This document shows, piece after piece, positions 36,985-45,184 of a stretch of 64,000 nt of DNA. The notes beneath the pieces were generated by a model. It was given only the letters and a program-made list of their open reading frames with translations. It was not told the origin of the DNA and ran no database searches. Position 1 is the first letter of the stretch, and each line of letters starts with the position of its first letter. The stretch comes from Bacteroidota bacterium (GTDB lineage Bacteria > Bacteroidota > Bacteroidia > AKYH767-A > 2013-40CM-41-45). The stretch spans positions 99,736-163,735 of the forward strand of contig JADKKE010000009.1 in the NCBI GenBank assembly GCA_016720655.1. The letters are read 5' to 3'. A program made the translations under genes and the position numbers.

Positions 36985-38078
36985 TTATTGAAATCGTTTC
37001 GTGTTTGCAATTTGAAGGATACTTTCTTTATCCTTAGGATCACATTCGAGAATCCATGAAATACATTTTGAAAAGTCTGCTTTTTCAGACAACATTTTTT
37101 CTCTTCGCTTTTGCCATTCGATTTTTAAATCCTTTACAGATAGTAACTCTTCCAGTTTCGAAAAGAGTTTTTCTTCCGCACCGGTCGGGATTCCATATGT
37201 AAGAGAATACCGGTGTTCCAGATTCTCGAGATAGCCCAATTTCCCAACCCAATCGTTGTAACGAATTGCCGGCGTACCTAAGACGGCAGCTTCTGCAGTC
37301 ATGGTTTGACTGTCGCCAAGGAATAGGTCAGTGTACGCCATCGCATGATGAATATCGCTGGCAGGAATTGAAATGCGGTAGGGTTCAAATTGAGGTGGCA
37401 ATGGACGTTCGGAAGTAATAAATACTTTCCCTTCTTTTTCCAAACGCTGAATGATTCTCAGCGCAATTGCATCCGTCATACCTGCAATACCTTCATCATG
37501 ATATGCACCGAGGTCAGAAAATCTCAAAATAAATTTTAGCGTACCCGGAGTTGAAAATTCCGGCACCCGTTTCGGGTCAGCCTGAAAATGATTCGGGTGC
37601 AAATAGGCAAGCTCATGGTAACTGCTGTACGCAATCCTTTTCTTTTCCCATTTCCAGGCACTGCAACAATCCGGACAAATTAAATAAGTTGCAGCCGGTC
37701 CGGCAATGCGTGCATACGAAGGCACAAATTGCAGGTCGTCTTCAAAAAAAATAAAGGAAGGAATTCCAAATAATTTCCCAAGCACAGAAAGTTCAGCAGT
37801 ACTACCCATCAATCGTTTCGGTTTGAATTTCTGAACCAGTCCGGAGAGTGTGAGGGTACGGGAAGCTACGGCAAGCGCAAGAGAAACCATGCCTTTCATT
37901 TTTTTTCCCTTGTCATCAATGTTGATATATGGAATCCCTGCTTCCTTCAACAGGACCTCGAGTACATCTTTGGATTTAATACACACCACTACCTGCTCCG
38001 GTTTCAAGGAGCGGATGGCGAACTTGAACAGGTGAAAGTGTGCCGGATGTCCGAGGTAAATAGTGCTTCGACTGCCAT
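36985..38078 (-). CDS. DUF354 family glycosyltransferase-like protein, frameshift near its start
   Basis: The long open stretch begins at a TTG at 38007, but coding sequence clearly extends upstream in frame as 'STIYLGHPAHFHLFKFAIRS', the N-terminal 'GHPAH' motif of DUF354 proteins (GT-B fold relatives of UDP-GlcNAc 2-epimerase). The only sensible ATG, at 38078, is in another frame; one A restored near 38067 (GAAGC to GAAAGC) joins them as 'MAVESTIYLGHPAH' and gives 364 residues, normal for the family. The C-terminal half has 'FLGDSQTMTAEAAVLGTPAI', the nucleotide-sugar binding part. Known DUF354 members lie in surface polysaccharide loci; the sugar is unknown. Gap of 149 nt to the upstream acyltransferase. 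Confidence 0.75.
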
Positions 38079-38146
38079 GTGTTGTGTGAAAACTCAGCGG
38101 TGGGTTCCGGAGATCAATACTCCTCCTCTTGCGTTCTCGTTTTACC

Positions 38147-38224
38147 TGAATATATATTCATTTAATTGCAATTGTGTTTTTCTTTTTTCCATTGATCCGG
38201 GTTATTAAATGAATAATTATTCAT
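38147..38224. other. Two AT-rich palindromes between polysaccharide genes
   Basis: TGAATATATATTCA (38147-38160) and ATGAATAATTATTCAT (38209-38224) are perfect palindromes sharing the half-site GAATA. They flank the space between the acyltransferase stop and the DUF354 start. They could be operator sites, but AT-rich palindromes also arise by chance. Confidence 0.25.
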
Positions 38225-38227
38225 CTA

Positions 38228-38929
38228 TTAATCCAATCGTGCGAAACGAACTCCATAGCGTGAGAAAAAAGCAATGACTTCTTCTCCCGTGGAACCGGTT
38301 CCTCTCCGAAGATTGTCGCCGAGTGAAACAACTGTTGAATATCCCTGTGCTGAATATTTTTTTACTTCTTCCGCATTTGCTCTGAATAAAACAAGAGCCG
38401 AATCCCCTGCAGGCGGTGACTCTGTGAACGCTCCATGCCGGTATACAAGAGTTCCGTTTTTCTCTCCCTTGAGTTGTGCTGTAAATCCGGCTGCATTTTG
38501 CACAACACTGCAGGTGTATTCGAAATAACCAAGATAGTCCAGAAACTCTTTGAGAATCTGATCCACTATATCCCGTTGCGATTGAACATCCGGCTTGCTC
38601 GGAAAATTTGTCTTTAGAATTTTTGCAGGAGTTCCGGCAGCCAGACTGTTGGACGGAATATCCGATGCGACGAGGGAATTGGCTCCAATCACTGATCCAT
38701 CACCGATGTTTACTCCGGGAAGAACAAATACACGCCAGGGCAGCCATACTTTATTGCCCAGCTTAATTGGCGCGAAAGTAACCGGATAACCTTCCAGCTT
38801 CGAGCTCCAGCTTCCGTGTGTAAACAAGAGACAATGGCCCCCCACACCGGTATCGTCACCAATTTCCACAGGTAGTGTGGGATTGATATAGGTTAATTGC
38901 ATAATGATCGCACGCTTGCCTACAATCAA
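38228..38929 (-). CDS. C-terminal part of the acyltransferase
   Basis: 233 codons after the in-frame TAA, openable only from a TTG at 38929. It carries most hexapeptide repeats and the probable active-site His, then a C-terminal domain ('FEYTCSVVQNAAGFTAQLKG', 'VIAFFSRYGVRFARLD'). Without the first 110 residues it probably would not trimerise normally. Confidence 0.6.
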   Translation of the reverse strand: MIVGKRAIIMQLTYINPTLPVEIGDDTGVGGHCLLFTHGSWSSKLEGYPVTFAPIKLGNKVWLPWRVFVLPGVNIGDGSVIGANSLVASDIPSNSLAAGTPAKILKTNFPSKPDVQSQRDIVDQILKEFLDYLGYFEYTCSVVQNAAGFTAQLKGEKNGTLVYRHGAFTESPPAGDSALVLFRANAEEVKKYSAQGYSTVVSLGDNLRRGTGSTGEEVIAFFSRYGVRFARLD

Positions 38930-38935
38930 TGCGGA

Positions 38936-39268
38936 TTAAGGCGTCTTCATTCCACCGACATACACTTGTTCGTTGATTCTCGCGTCCTCTCCAATTTCTA
39001 TTCGTTCTGTATCGATCACCGACATGGATCCGATTCTTGCAAAGCGATCGATCCGGATAGAACGTCCTCTGATAATCGAGAAGAATCCAATTTTGCAATG
39101 ATCACCGAGCACCACATCTTTACCAATCACTACACATCCCAGACTAAGGCCAACATTTTTCCCAATGGAATAGCCCTTCATCCGGTATACCAATTTTTTC
39201 AGAAACCCCGGGAGGAATCCGACCAGGAGCAGGTGAAGAATCGGGATGCGTGTTTTTTTAATCAGCAT
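38936..39268 (-). CDS. N-terminal part of the acyltransferase
   Basis: 110 codons from ATG 39268, ending at the TAA. It has an N-terminal hydrophobic stretch ('IPILHLLLVGFLPGFLKKLV') and the first hexapeptide coils ('VVIGKDVVLGDHCKIG', 'IEIGEDARINEQVYVGG'). Confidence 0.6.
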   Translation of the reverse strand: MLIKKTRIPILHLLLVGFLPGFLKKLVYRMKGYSIGKNVGLSLGCVVIGKDVVLGDHCKIGFFSIIRGRSIRIDRFARIGSMSVIDTERIEIGEDARINEQVYVGGMKTP

Positions 39269-39321
39269 AATTTATTTGCATTGTAGCAGGAACGAATGTA
39301 CACTCCCTTTTGGGTTTTTTT

Positions 39322-40107
39322 TCAATAATTTTCATCGGGTTTTCCACGGGATTGTGAAAGAAAATATTTGATCACATTTTTCATATTCTGAAAAACCAAT
39401 TCCCGTGACCAGAGCAAATAATTATTGTTCCATCTGTGTGGATGAATGTTTTGCATGATAAGCGAAGGCAATTGATCTTTTTCAAAATGACGGATAATAT
39501 CGTTTGTCGAAGAAAACCTTTTGTTAAATGGTGACTCCACATGATCGCGAACACTTACTGCTTGGTGATTCCATCCCCGCCCGGTATCGGTGATATAAAG
39601 AAATTTCGAAAAATCGGTATCAAAATAAGGTTCCGCAATAATTCCATGGTCACGATAATTGAATTTCTTCCAGATGATTCTGTTGTCCCATTGTGTCATC
39701 GGACTCCCATGCATACAAATTGTACTCACCGGATAAAACTCCCGGAACATTGCCAGATGCCGGATGAAAAGCCGGTAGGCTTCGTCGAGGTTTCCTTTTG
39801 CAATGGTGACATCTTCGTAATGATAACCCAGTTCATGACCCAGAGCTACAATCGCTTTCATCACGGCAGGTTCATAGCTTTCGAGAACCCGGAAATAATA
39901 TGTTCCCCGAACACCGAGGTTGGTTTCAATCTGTGCCATTCTCAATGCATTCCCCGGCATCCGGTCTGCATCGTGGCGCAGAATAAAAACCTTCGGATGC
40001 CCTGCTGTTTTACCGGTCACAAAATCTTCGTACGCTGCAAGGTGGTAACCTGCACTGATGGCAGCTTCCAGCATTTTTCGGTATTTGATGTAAGTAAAAT
40101 CGCGCAT
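39322..40107 (-). CDS. Polysaccharide deacetylase-like (NodB-fold) protein
   Basis: 261 residues. 'FILRHDADRMPGNALRMAQ' and 'GHELGYHYED' correspond to the first two motifs of the NodB/polysaccharide deacetylase fold (paired Asp, then His-containing metal site); 'STICMHGSPMTQWDN' supplies another His. Classical TFDDG and HSxxH motifs are altered, so the substrate may differ from N-acetyl sugars. Together with the formyltransferase (4 nt upstream) and the second deacetylase it suggests editing of N-acyl groups on the polymer. No signal peptide, so cytoplasmic. Confidence 0.75.
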   Translation of the reverse strand: MRDFTYIKYRKMLEAAISAGYHLAAYEDFVTGKTAGHPKVFILRHDADRMPGNALRMAQIETNLGVRGTYYFRVLESYEPAVMKAIVALGHELGYHYEDVTIAKGNLDEAYRLFIRHLAMFREFYPVSTICMHGSPMTQWDNRIIWKKFNYRDHGIIAEPYFDTDFSKFLYITDTGRGWNHQAVSVRDHVESPFNKRFSSTNDIIRHFEKDQLPSLIMQNIHPHRWNNNYLLWSRELVFQNMKNVIKYFLSQSRGKPDENY

Positions 40108-40111
40108 AAAC

Positions 40112-40906
40112 TTATCGCTTACCCCTTAGTCGGTTCCATCTGTAGTGGAACGCATCCTTGAAAGTTGGAACTGAATTGTAGCTGGCAGAAGCGTCATCAT
40201 TTTTCAACAAAACAGGACTTCCTGCTTCCAGCAATGATAATGCTTTCAACATCGCCTTCGGAGCTATTTTATAATTCTTTTTAACCAATGAATTAAATGT
40301 ATCTGCCGGCTGCACTGAATATTTTTCCTGAACGATAATATCCCCGGAATCAATTCCTTCTTCAACAAAATGGATGGATACCCCGGTCTCCTTCTCCCTC
40401 CTGTACAGTACCCAAAAGGGAGTCAGCCGACCCCGGTTTTTCGGAAGCAAAGCATTGTGCCTGTTAATCACCCCCAGTCGTGGAATGTTCAACAAATCTT
40501 TTTTGATGATGCTCTGACTTTGATTAATAATCACATCCGGTTTCAGTGCTTTTAATTTTTCCTGAAATGATTTACTATTTGGTGTGACAATATCAAAAAC
40601 CTCAATGCCATTTTTTTTCGCATAGTCCAAAACAGAAGGCGACGAAACAAAGGGAAATACTTTTGCCAATTTTTTTTGAATTTTAAAAACAATAGTGACC
40701 GTTGCATAGCGAATAAATGCCGGAATCCCCATGATCAGCAGCAAGGAAAACAGGTATACAATTTGTGACCGGTTTTTACCAATGGTCATGCGGTCTCCAT
40801 GGGCAACAGCGAGACCCACAATATCCTGTTTTCGCTGATCAATGATTTCGCGAATAAACGGAAGTGTGTACACCGGATCCTCCATGGTGATGATAAAAAT
40901 TCGCAT
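40112..40906 (-). CDS. Formyltransferase family protein, probable sugar N-formyltransferase
   Basis: 264 residues with the formyltransferase core: 'IPRLGVINRHNALLPKNRGR' carries the Asn-x-His pair, and 'VEEGIDSGDIIVQEKYSV' carries the catalytic Asp segment. Relatives transfer a formyl group from N10-formyltetrahydrofolate, in surface-polysaccharide loci usually to an amino sugar. The N-terminal ~100 residues lack a tRNA-binding layout and include a hydrophobic stretch ('IVYLFSLLLIMGIPAFIRYA'). The gene is too short for methionyl-tRNA formyltransferase and lies in the operon 3 nt after the deacetylase. Together with the aminotransferase at 58445-59542, a formamido sugar is a reasonable inference. 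Confidence 0.82.
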   Translation of the reverse strand: MRIFIITMEDPVYTLPFIREIIDQRKQDIVGLAVAHGDRMTIGKNRSQIVYLFSLLLIMGIPAFIRYATVTIVFKIQKKLAKVFPFVSSPSVLDYAKKNGIEVFDIVTPNSKSFQEKLKALKPDVIINQSQSIIKKDLLNIPRLGVINRHNALLPKNRGRLTPFWVLYRREKETGVSIHFVEEGIDSGDIIVQEKYSVQPADTFNSLVKKNYKIAPKAMLKALSLLEAGSPVLLKNDDASASYNSVPTFKDAFHYRWNRLRGKR

Positions 40907-40909
40907 AGG

Positions 40910-41857
40910 TCAGGACATGTTTTCCGGCAGCCAGCCATTTTCAATACAATACTGTTTCACCGTCGTAAAATGATAGCCTCGCTTCTGATAATACGCAATC
41001 TCATTTTCATACAATGGAATCGCCGCTTTTCCGAGGTTTTTTACTTTCAATTTACCCCGGAGCACATCGGCGAGCAAATAGGTAATTGGATTTTTAGTCC
41101 GTCGTTCAATTTTTCTTTCTCCATTTTCCTCGTTCAGAAATTCATTGGGATGAATATCAAAAACCACAGGCTTGTGATTCATGTTATTTTCTGCATGAAG
41201 AATACTTCTTTGTAGCTTCGTAAGCCAGGGAAAAACCCGCATCGTTGTACCTACATAGGGAAATAAAAGTGCTGTGAGCGGAACTTCAACTATTGGTCCT
41301 TTGCCTTTTCGAAATAAATTTCCCGGATCTGTGAAGTAAGGCAATCGTGGAGCCGTAAGCCACTTCAATTTCTTCAATCCTCCGAAGGAAAGAAACATAT
41401 CAAAGCGTTGAGAGGCGATAGAACTGTCAATTTTATAACCGGTTTCAGCGAGCGCTCTCGGTGTGTCTGCATTGACACGAAGTGCCGGAGCGCGAAATGA
41501 GATCACTTGTTGGCCAGAAATATCTTCCAATAATTGCTTGGATTTTCTCAAATGCTCCACTTGCAAAGCATAGGGTAGCACATCAAAAGCCTGGTCCACC
41601 TCATGGGAATATCCATGCGATGCAACTTCGTGTCCATCTGCCACAATCATTCTCACCACTTCAGGAAAATGTTCTGCCATGTAGCCTGTAAAATAGAAAG
41701 TACTCTTGATTCCAAAACGTTTGTAAATGTCCAGAAGAATCGGCATTCCTTCTCTCAACACCAATTCACCGGTTTCATACCGCAATGCATTGAACCAAAT
41801 CGAATGGTCTTCCACATCATTTGTCCACAATGCATATTTCACTTTCGTCCTATCCAT
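40910..41857 (-). CDS. Polysaccharide deacetylase family protein
   Basis: 315 residues. Motif 1 reads 'WTNDVEDHS', motif 2 'VASHGYSHEVD' (H-x-x-x-H metal pair) and motif 3 'ISFRAPALRVN'. This matches cytoplasmic carbohydrate esterase 4-type deacetylases of exopolysaccharide loci. The start codon overlaps the end of the upstream gene by 8 nt, so translation is probably coupled. Expected to remove an N-acetyl group from a sugar or lipid-linked intermediate. Confidence 0.88.
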   Translation of the reverse strand: MDRTKVKYALWTNDVEDHSIWFNALRYETGELVLREGMPILLDIYKRFGIKSTFYFTGYMAEHFPEVVRMIVADGHEVASHGYSHEVDQAFDVLPYALQVEHLRKSKQLLEDISGQQVISFRAPALRVNADTPRALAETGYKIDSSIASQRFDMFLSFGGLKKLKWLTAPRLPYFTDPGNLFRKGKGPIVEVPLTALLFPYVGTTMRVFPWLTKLQRSILHAENNMNHKPVVFDIHPNEFLNEENGERKIERRTKNPITYLLADVLRGKLKVKNLGKAAIPLYENEIAYYQKRGYHFTTVKQYCIENGWLPENMS

Positions 41858-43031
41858 GATGAACCTCCTTCATTTTTTTCTGTGCAGCTTCCAGTTCGGT
41901 GAGACCGACAAACATCCAGGCATTGCTCCAGCGCATGTACGATGTACGAATTGTGTAGGCAGGAAATTTACGGAAGTAAAATGAACTGTTCTCCGCCTGC
42001 ATATTTGCAATCATCCATGCACCGACATTCTGTGCCAATTTTAAATCACCAAAACGTGTAAGAGTAAGCAATGATTGTGCTGCTGCTGTACAATCTATCG
42101 GATAGGTTTTTGAATTGTAAAACTTCGGAATACTCTCCTGTTCAAAGAAATTGTCCCGATAAAAAGAATATCCCTTTTTCCGATGAGTCACATAGGTTTG
42201 ATCGTGTGTATGATTGATTACCTCATCCAGACAATCCAGAATATAACCTGTATGATAATTATCGACCCAGGTACCTGCTTTGCTCATCGAATAAATCCAT
42301 GCACCATTTTCCTGCTGGTATCTCATGACGAAAGCAACTGCTTTTAGTGCCAGTTCTTTCAGTGTATCGTTGTGAGTAACAGAGTACACTTGCGCAAGGG
42401 TACGAGCACCTTTCATGCTTGCGTTAAACACTATTTCTTTATCAAAAGGCGAATACGAAAAACAAAAATTCCGATCTCTGTCATAAGTACGGTTGATGTC
42501 ATCGAGAATAAATGTAGTTGAACTGATACAATGTTTGAGATACCGTTCATTGCCCGTGACTTTCCATGCCTGGAACAATGCATTGGTAATAAATCCGGTT
42601 GCTACAATCGTAGGCTGATAAGCAGGAATTCGTGCATACCTTGCTTCCCAATCGAAATCATATCCCCAGCATGAACCTGAAAATCCTTTCGGAATTAATT
42701 TTTCCAGTTCGTCCATTAAAAAACTTATCTTCTCAATACTCTTTTGTTTCTGCTCCGGGTGTGCGATAATTTGATTGGTATATGCCTGAATGCACAAACC
42801 CAGAGTTACAGGATTGTAGCCCTTGGGAACCCGCAAGATCGGTCGAAGGTTTATGGGTATTCTTTTGAGGAGTTGTTGCATTCCGAAGCGAATCATTTTA
42901 TTCGTCCTGAGCACAGGCCATTTAAACACAGGAGATTTGAGCGCATCGTATGGATCGGCACCACGGTATTTCTCCGATTCAATGTACTGCTGCAAGCGAG
43001 TGATAGCCTGTTCTGTTGGATTCGCGTCCAT
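41850..43031 (-). CDS. Alpha/alpha-toroid protein of unknown function in the polysaccharide operon
   Basis: 393 residues from the ATG at 43031 (7 nt after the oxidoreductase stop; an upstream start would overlap it). Repeated helical-hairpin text ('GLCIQAYTNQII', 'VATGFITNALFQAW', 'AGTWVDNYHTGYILDCLDEV', 'AAAQSLLTLTRFGDLKLA') suggests an alpha/alpha-barrel as in glycoside hydrolases, epimerases or terpene cyclases. Aromatic and acidic patches ('CWGYDFDWEARYARIPAYQ') could form a sugar site. I do not recognise a named family. No signal peptide, so it may act on a nucleotide- or lipid-linked sugar in the cytoplasm. Confidence 0.7.
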   Translation of the reverse strand: MDANPTEQAITRLQQYIESEKYRGADPYDALKSPVFKWPVLRTNKMIRFGMQQLLKRIPINLRPILRVPKGYNPVTLGLCIQAYTNQIIAHPEQKQKSIEKISFLMDELEKLIPKGFSGSCWGYDFDWEARYARIPAYQPTIVATGFITNALFQAWKVTGNERYLKHCISSTTFILDDINRTYDRDRNFCFSYSPFDKEIVFNASMKGARTLAQVYSVTHNDTLKELALKAVAFVMRYQQENGAWIYSMSKAGTWVDNYHTGYILDCLDEVINHTHDQTYVTHRKKGYSFYRDNFFEQESIPKFYNSKTYPIDCTAAAQSLLTLTRFGDLKLAQNVGAWMIANMQAENSSFYFRKFPAYTIRTSYMRWSNAWMFVGLTELEAAQKKMKEVHHG

Positions 43032-43038
43032 TGGTTTT

Positions 43039-43980
43039 TCAGAGATGAATATCGATTGCTTTCCCATTCTGCGCAGCCGACTCAAGTACTTTGAATGTTG
43101 CCAGGGTACTCAGGAAAATATCATCAGCAGGTATCGGACAGGCTTGTCCTTTTTGTACCGCATTCAGAAAAGCAGCAACTTCTGCCTGGTGACCTTTGTC
43201 CTGGTTCCCTGTACTTTTCGATGAGGATTTACCAAACATCGTGAGTGTTTTAAAATCATCGAGAATGGCAACCATCCCGGAACCAAATATTTCCAGATAC
43301 TCTTTTGACACCAGTTTATTTCCGTTGGAAAAATAACTCACATTGGCAGTGCTGCCATTTGCAAAAGCCAAACTGATCGTAACTGTATCGTGCAAGCCTG
43401 CTGCATCGTCCATCCACCGGGCGGAAAGTTGAGTAATGGGGCTTCGTGCAATAAACATACACAGGTCAATAAAATGACATACTTCACCAATGATTCTTCC
43501 ACCGCCGATCGCAGGATCATGAATCCAATGGTCAGCAGGAACAATACCGGCATTTATTCTGTAATTGATTGCAAGAGGTACACCGGAGCGAAACTGATCA
43601 CGAATTTTCGTCACAAAGGGAGCGAATCTTCTGTTGAATCCAACCATCAATAAACTACCGGATTCATTGTATGCCGTTCGTATAGTCTCCAATTCTGATT
43701 CGTGCAAGCACAATGGTTTTTCAACAAAGACATTTTTTTTGTTTTGCAATGCTTTCAAAACGTATTCAGCATGGGAATCGTGACGGGTGGCAATAAAAAT
43801 CGTGTTAATATCAGCACGATTGACTACATCATCGGCATTGCCGGTACAGGAAGCAAATCCATATTTGTCGGCAATGTTTCTGGCATTGTGTGGTCTTGCA
43901 GTTGCAACACTTACGAATTGCCCCTTCCCTTTCATCGCCGGAAGAAGAAAATTTTGACCGAAACCTCCTGCGCCAATCAA
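43039..43980 (-). CDS. Gfo/Idh/MocA half of the bi-domain oxidoreductase
   Basis: 313 codons. Rossmann motif 'IGAGGFGQNFLLPA', then 'FIATRHDSHAEYVLKAL' and 'NVFVEKPLCLHE' (the EKP motif with the nicotinamide-binding Lys), then 'GVCHFID'-type text reading 'GEVCHFIDLCMF' with the probable catalytic His. As an independent protein it would start within the Rossmann strand at a non-ATG codon, which supports the fusion. Confidence 0.75.
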   Translation of the reverse strand: MIGAGGFGQNFLLPAMKGKGQFVSVATARPHNARNIADKYGFASCTGNADDVVNRADINTIFIATRHDSHAEYVLKALQNKKNVFVEKPLCLHESELETIRTAYNESGSLLMVGFNRRFAPFVTKIRDQFRSGVPLAINYRINAGIVPADHWIHDPAIGGGRIIGEVCHFIDLCMFIARSPITQLSARWMDDAAGLHDTVTISLAFANGSTANVSYFSNGNKLVSKEYLEIFGSGMVAILDDFKTLTMFGKSSSKSTGNQDKGHQAEVAAFLNAVQKGQACPIPADDIFLSTLATFKVLESAAQNGKAIDIHL

Positions 43981-43982
43981 GC

Positions 43983-45089
43983 CTATTGAAGGTGAAGAAG
44001 GATTGGGGACATGACCTTCAGCTCTATTGATTTTTTCAGCTCTTTTTGCAAGTCGTATTTCAGGACGATCCCAATGAATGGCTCCTGCTTTTCGAGAATG
44101 AGTTGATACGCTTTCGTTGCTTCACGAAATTCAAAACGATGTGTAAGCAAAGGTTTCAAATTGAGTTTTCCTGTTCTGAGCAAATCAACAAAAGCCTGCA
44201 TATTTCTATTCTCTGTCCATCGCACATAAGCATACGGATAGTCCAAACCTTGCTCTTCATATTCCGGATCGTATCGCCCGGGACCATAGGAACAAGACAT
44301 ACGCAAATCCAGTTCTTTCTTAAAGTAATTCGGTCGTTTAAATCCCGTTGGAACAGCACCTACCACTATCACTTTCCCCTTTTTTCTGCAAAGTGTTCCG
44401 GCAAGATCGACAGGATCTGTGGAGTCAGTTCCCGCGACGATGATCACGGCATCTGTACCTTGTCCTGCTGTAAACTGAAGGATCTGTTGTTCAAGATCCG
44501 CTCTTCCTCTCTCAATGGCCAGGTCACAACCATTTGCTGCAGCGAGGGAAACCATTCGTGAATCAATATCGATTCCCATTGTCCGGATACCACCGGCCTG
44601 AAGCATTTGAATAGTCAACTGACCAAGCAGACCGAGTCCGATGACAACACAATTTTCCCCGAGCCGTAAATCAGCCTGTCGAATTCCCTGCAATGCGATC
44701 GCGCCAAGTGTTGTAAAGGCCGCATGTTCCAATGGTACTGATGGATCCAGCTTCACACAAAGATTCACGGGTACTGCTACAACTTCAGCATGTATGGCAC
44801 CATTCCCTCCACACGCTACGCGATCACCAATTTTAAATTCGGAAACATCGGATGCCACCGCGATCACTTCTCCGGCGCAGCTGTATCCGAGTGATGATGG
44901 TGCATCGAGTTTATTCATCACCATCCTGTATGTATTAAGGATCCCAAGTGTCTTCGCTGTATCAATTACTTTTTTCACTTCATCCCTGCGTGCCCGTGCT
45001 TTTCCAATATAACCCAACCGGGCATCTTTACAGTTTTGCCTTCTGTACCTGCGCTGATGAGTGAAAAATGATTGCGGACAAGAATGCAT
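43983..45089 (-). CDS. Zinc-type dehydrogenase half of the bi-domain oxidoreductase
   Basis: 368 codons, of which the first ~20 (before 'KDARLGYIGKARAR') and last ~8 are out of frame. Real content: a GroES-like catalytic domain ('RMVMNKLDAPSSLGYSCAGE', 'FKIGDRVACGGNGAIHAEVV') and a nucleotide-binding domain ('VVIGLGLLGQLTIQMLQAGG', 'MGIDIDSRMVSLA'). Confidence 0.7.
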   Translation of the reverse strand: MHSCPQSFFTHQRRYRRQNCKDARLGYIGKARARRDEVKKVIDTAKTLGILNTYRMVMNKLDAPSSLGYSCAGEVIAVASDVSEFKIGDRVACGGNGAIHAEVVAVPVNLCVKLDPSVPLEHAAFTTLGAIALQGIRQADLRLGENCVVIGLGLLGQLTIQMLQAGGIRTMGIDIDSRMVSLAAANGCDLAIERGRADLEQQILQFTAGQGTDAVIIVAGTDSTDPVDLAGTLCRKKGKVIVVGAVPTGFKRPNYFKKELDLRMSCSYGPGRYDPEYEEQGLDYPYAYVRWTENRNMQAFVDLLRTGKLNLKPLLTHRFEFREATKAYQLILEKQEPFIGIVLKYDLQKELKKSIELKVMSPILLHLQ

Positions 45090-45165
45090 CCTCCGGAAAG
45101 TGCAGGAAATGGCACCTCCAGAATCTTCATCTCTCCGTCTTTAAATTTTGCGTCAGTTGTTCCAT
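44975..45165 (-). CDS. N-terminal scrap of the bi-domain oxidoreductase
   Basis: Short reading holding 'EVPFPALSGGCILVRNHFSL' and 'ISAGTEGKTV', the start of the GroES-like fold. After 'KTV' it leaves frame; one A restored near 45025 leads into the next half. The first 10 codons are readable only in the frame of ATG 45165. Confidence 0.55.
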
Positions 45166-45184
45166 CCTCTGATATCAATTAATA

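Larger units (their letters stand above)
38228..39268 (-). pseudogene. Left-handed beta-helix acyltransferase interrupted by an in-frame stop
   Basis: One continuous reading frame of 346 sense codons broken by a single TAA at 38936-38938 ('YVGGMKTP*SALIVGKRA'). A one-base change to GAA would remove it. Both sides are hexapeptide-repeat sequence: 'GYSIGKNVGLSLGCVVIGKD' before the stop and 'PVEIGDDTGVGGHCLLFTHG' and 'VNIGDGSVIGANSLVASDIP' after it. The His in 'GGHCLLFTHGSW' and 'AAGTPAKIL' match O-acetyltransferases of the CysE/LacA/LpxA superfamily, which probably acylate a sugar of the polymer. A C-terminal extension of ~100 residues is unassigned. Confidence 0.75.
43039..45165 (-). pseudogene. 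Bi-domain oxidoreductase (zinc-type dehydrogenase plus Gfo/Idh/MocA), three frameshifts
   Basis: Three open stretches join into one 709-residue protein after single-base losses near 45136 (restores 'QNLKTGEMKILEVPFP'), 45025 (restores 'GKTVKDARLGYIGKA') and 44023 (restores 'SIEAEGHVPNPSSPS'). The start ATG at 45165 gives MEQLTQNLKTGEMK. The N-terminal half is a medium-chain dehydrogenase ('LGYSCAGEVIAVASDV', 'CVVIGLGLLGQLTIQM'); the C-terminal half is a Gfo/Idh/MocA dehydrogenase ('IGLIGAGGFGQNFLL', 'NVFVEKPLC', 'GGRIIGEVCHFIDL'). Fusions of this length occur in Bacteroidota and other surface-polysaccharide loci; they probably oxidise and reduce a sugar nucleotide without net redox change, but this is inference. 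Confidence 0.8.
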
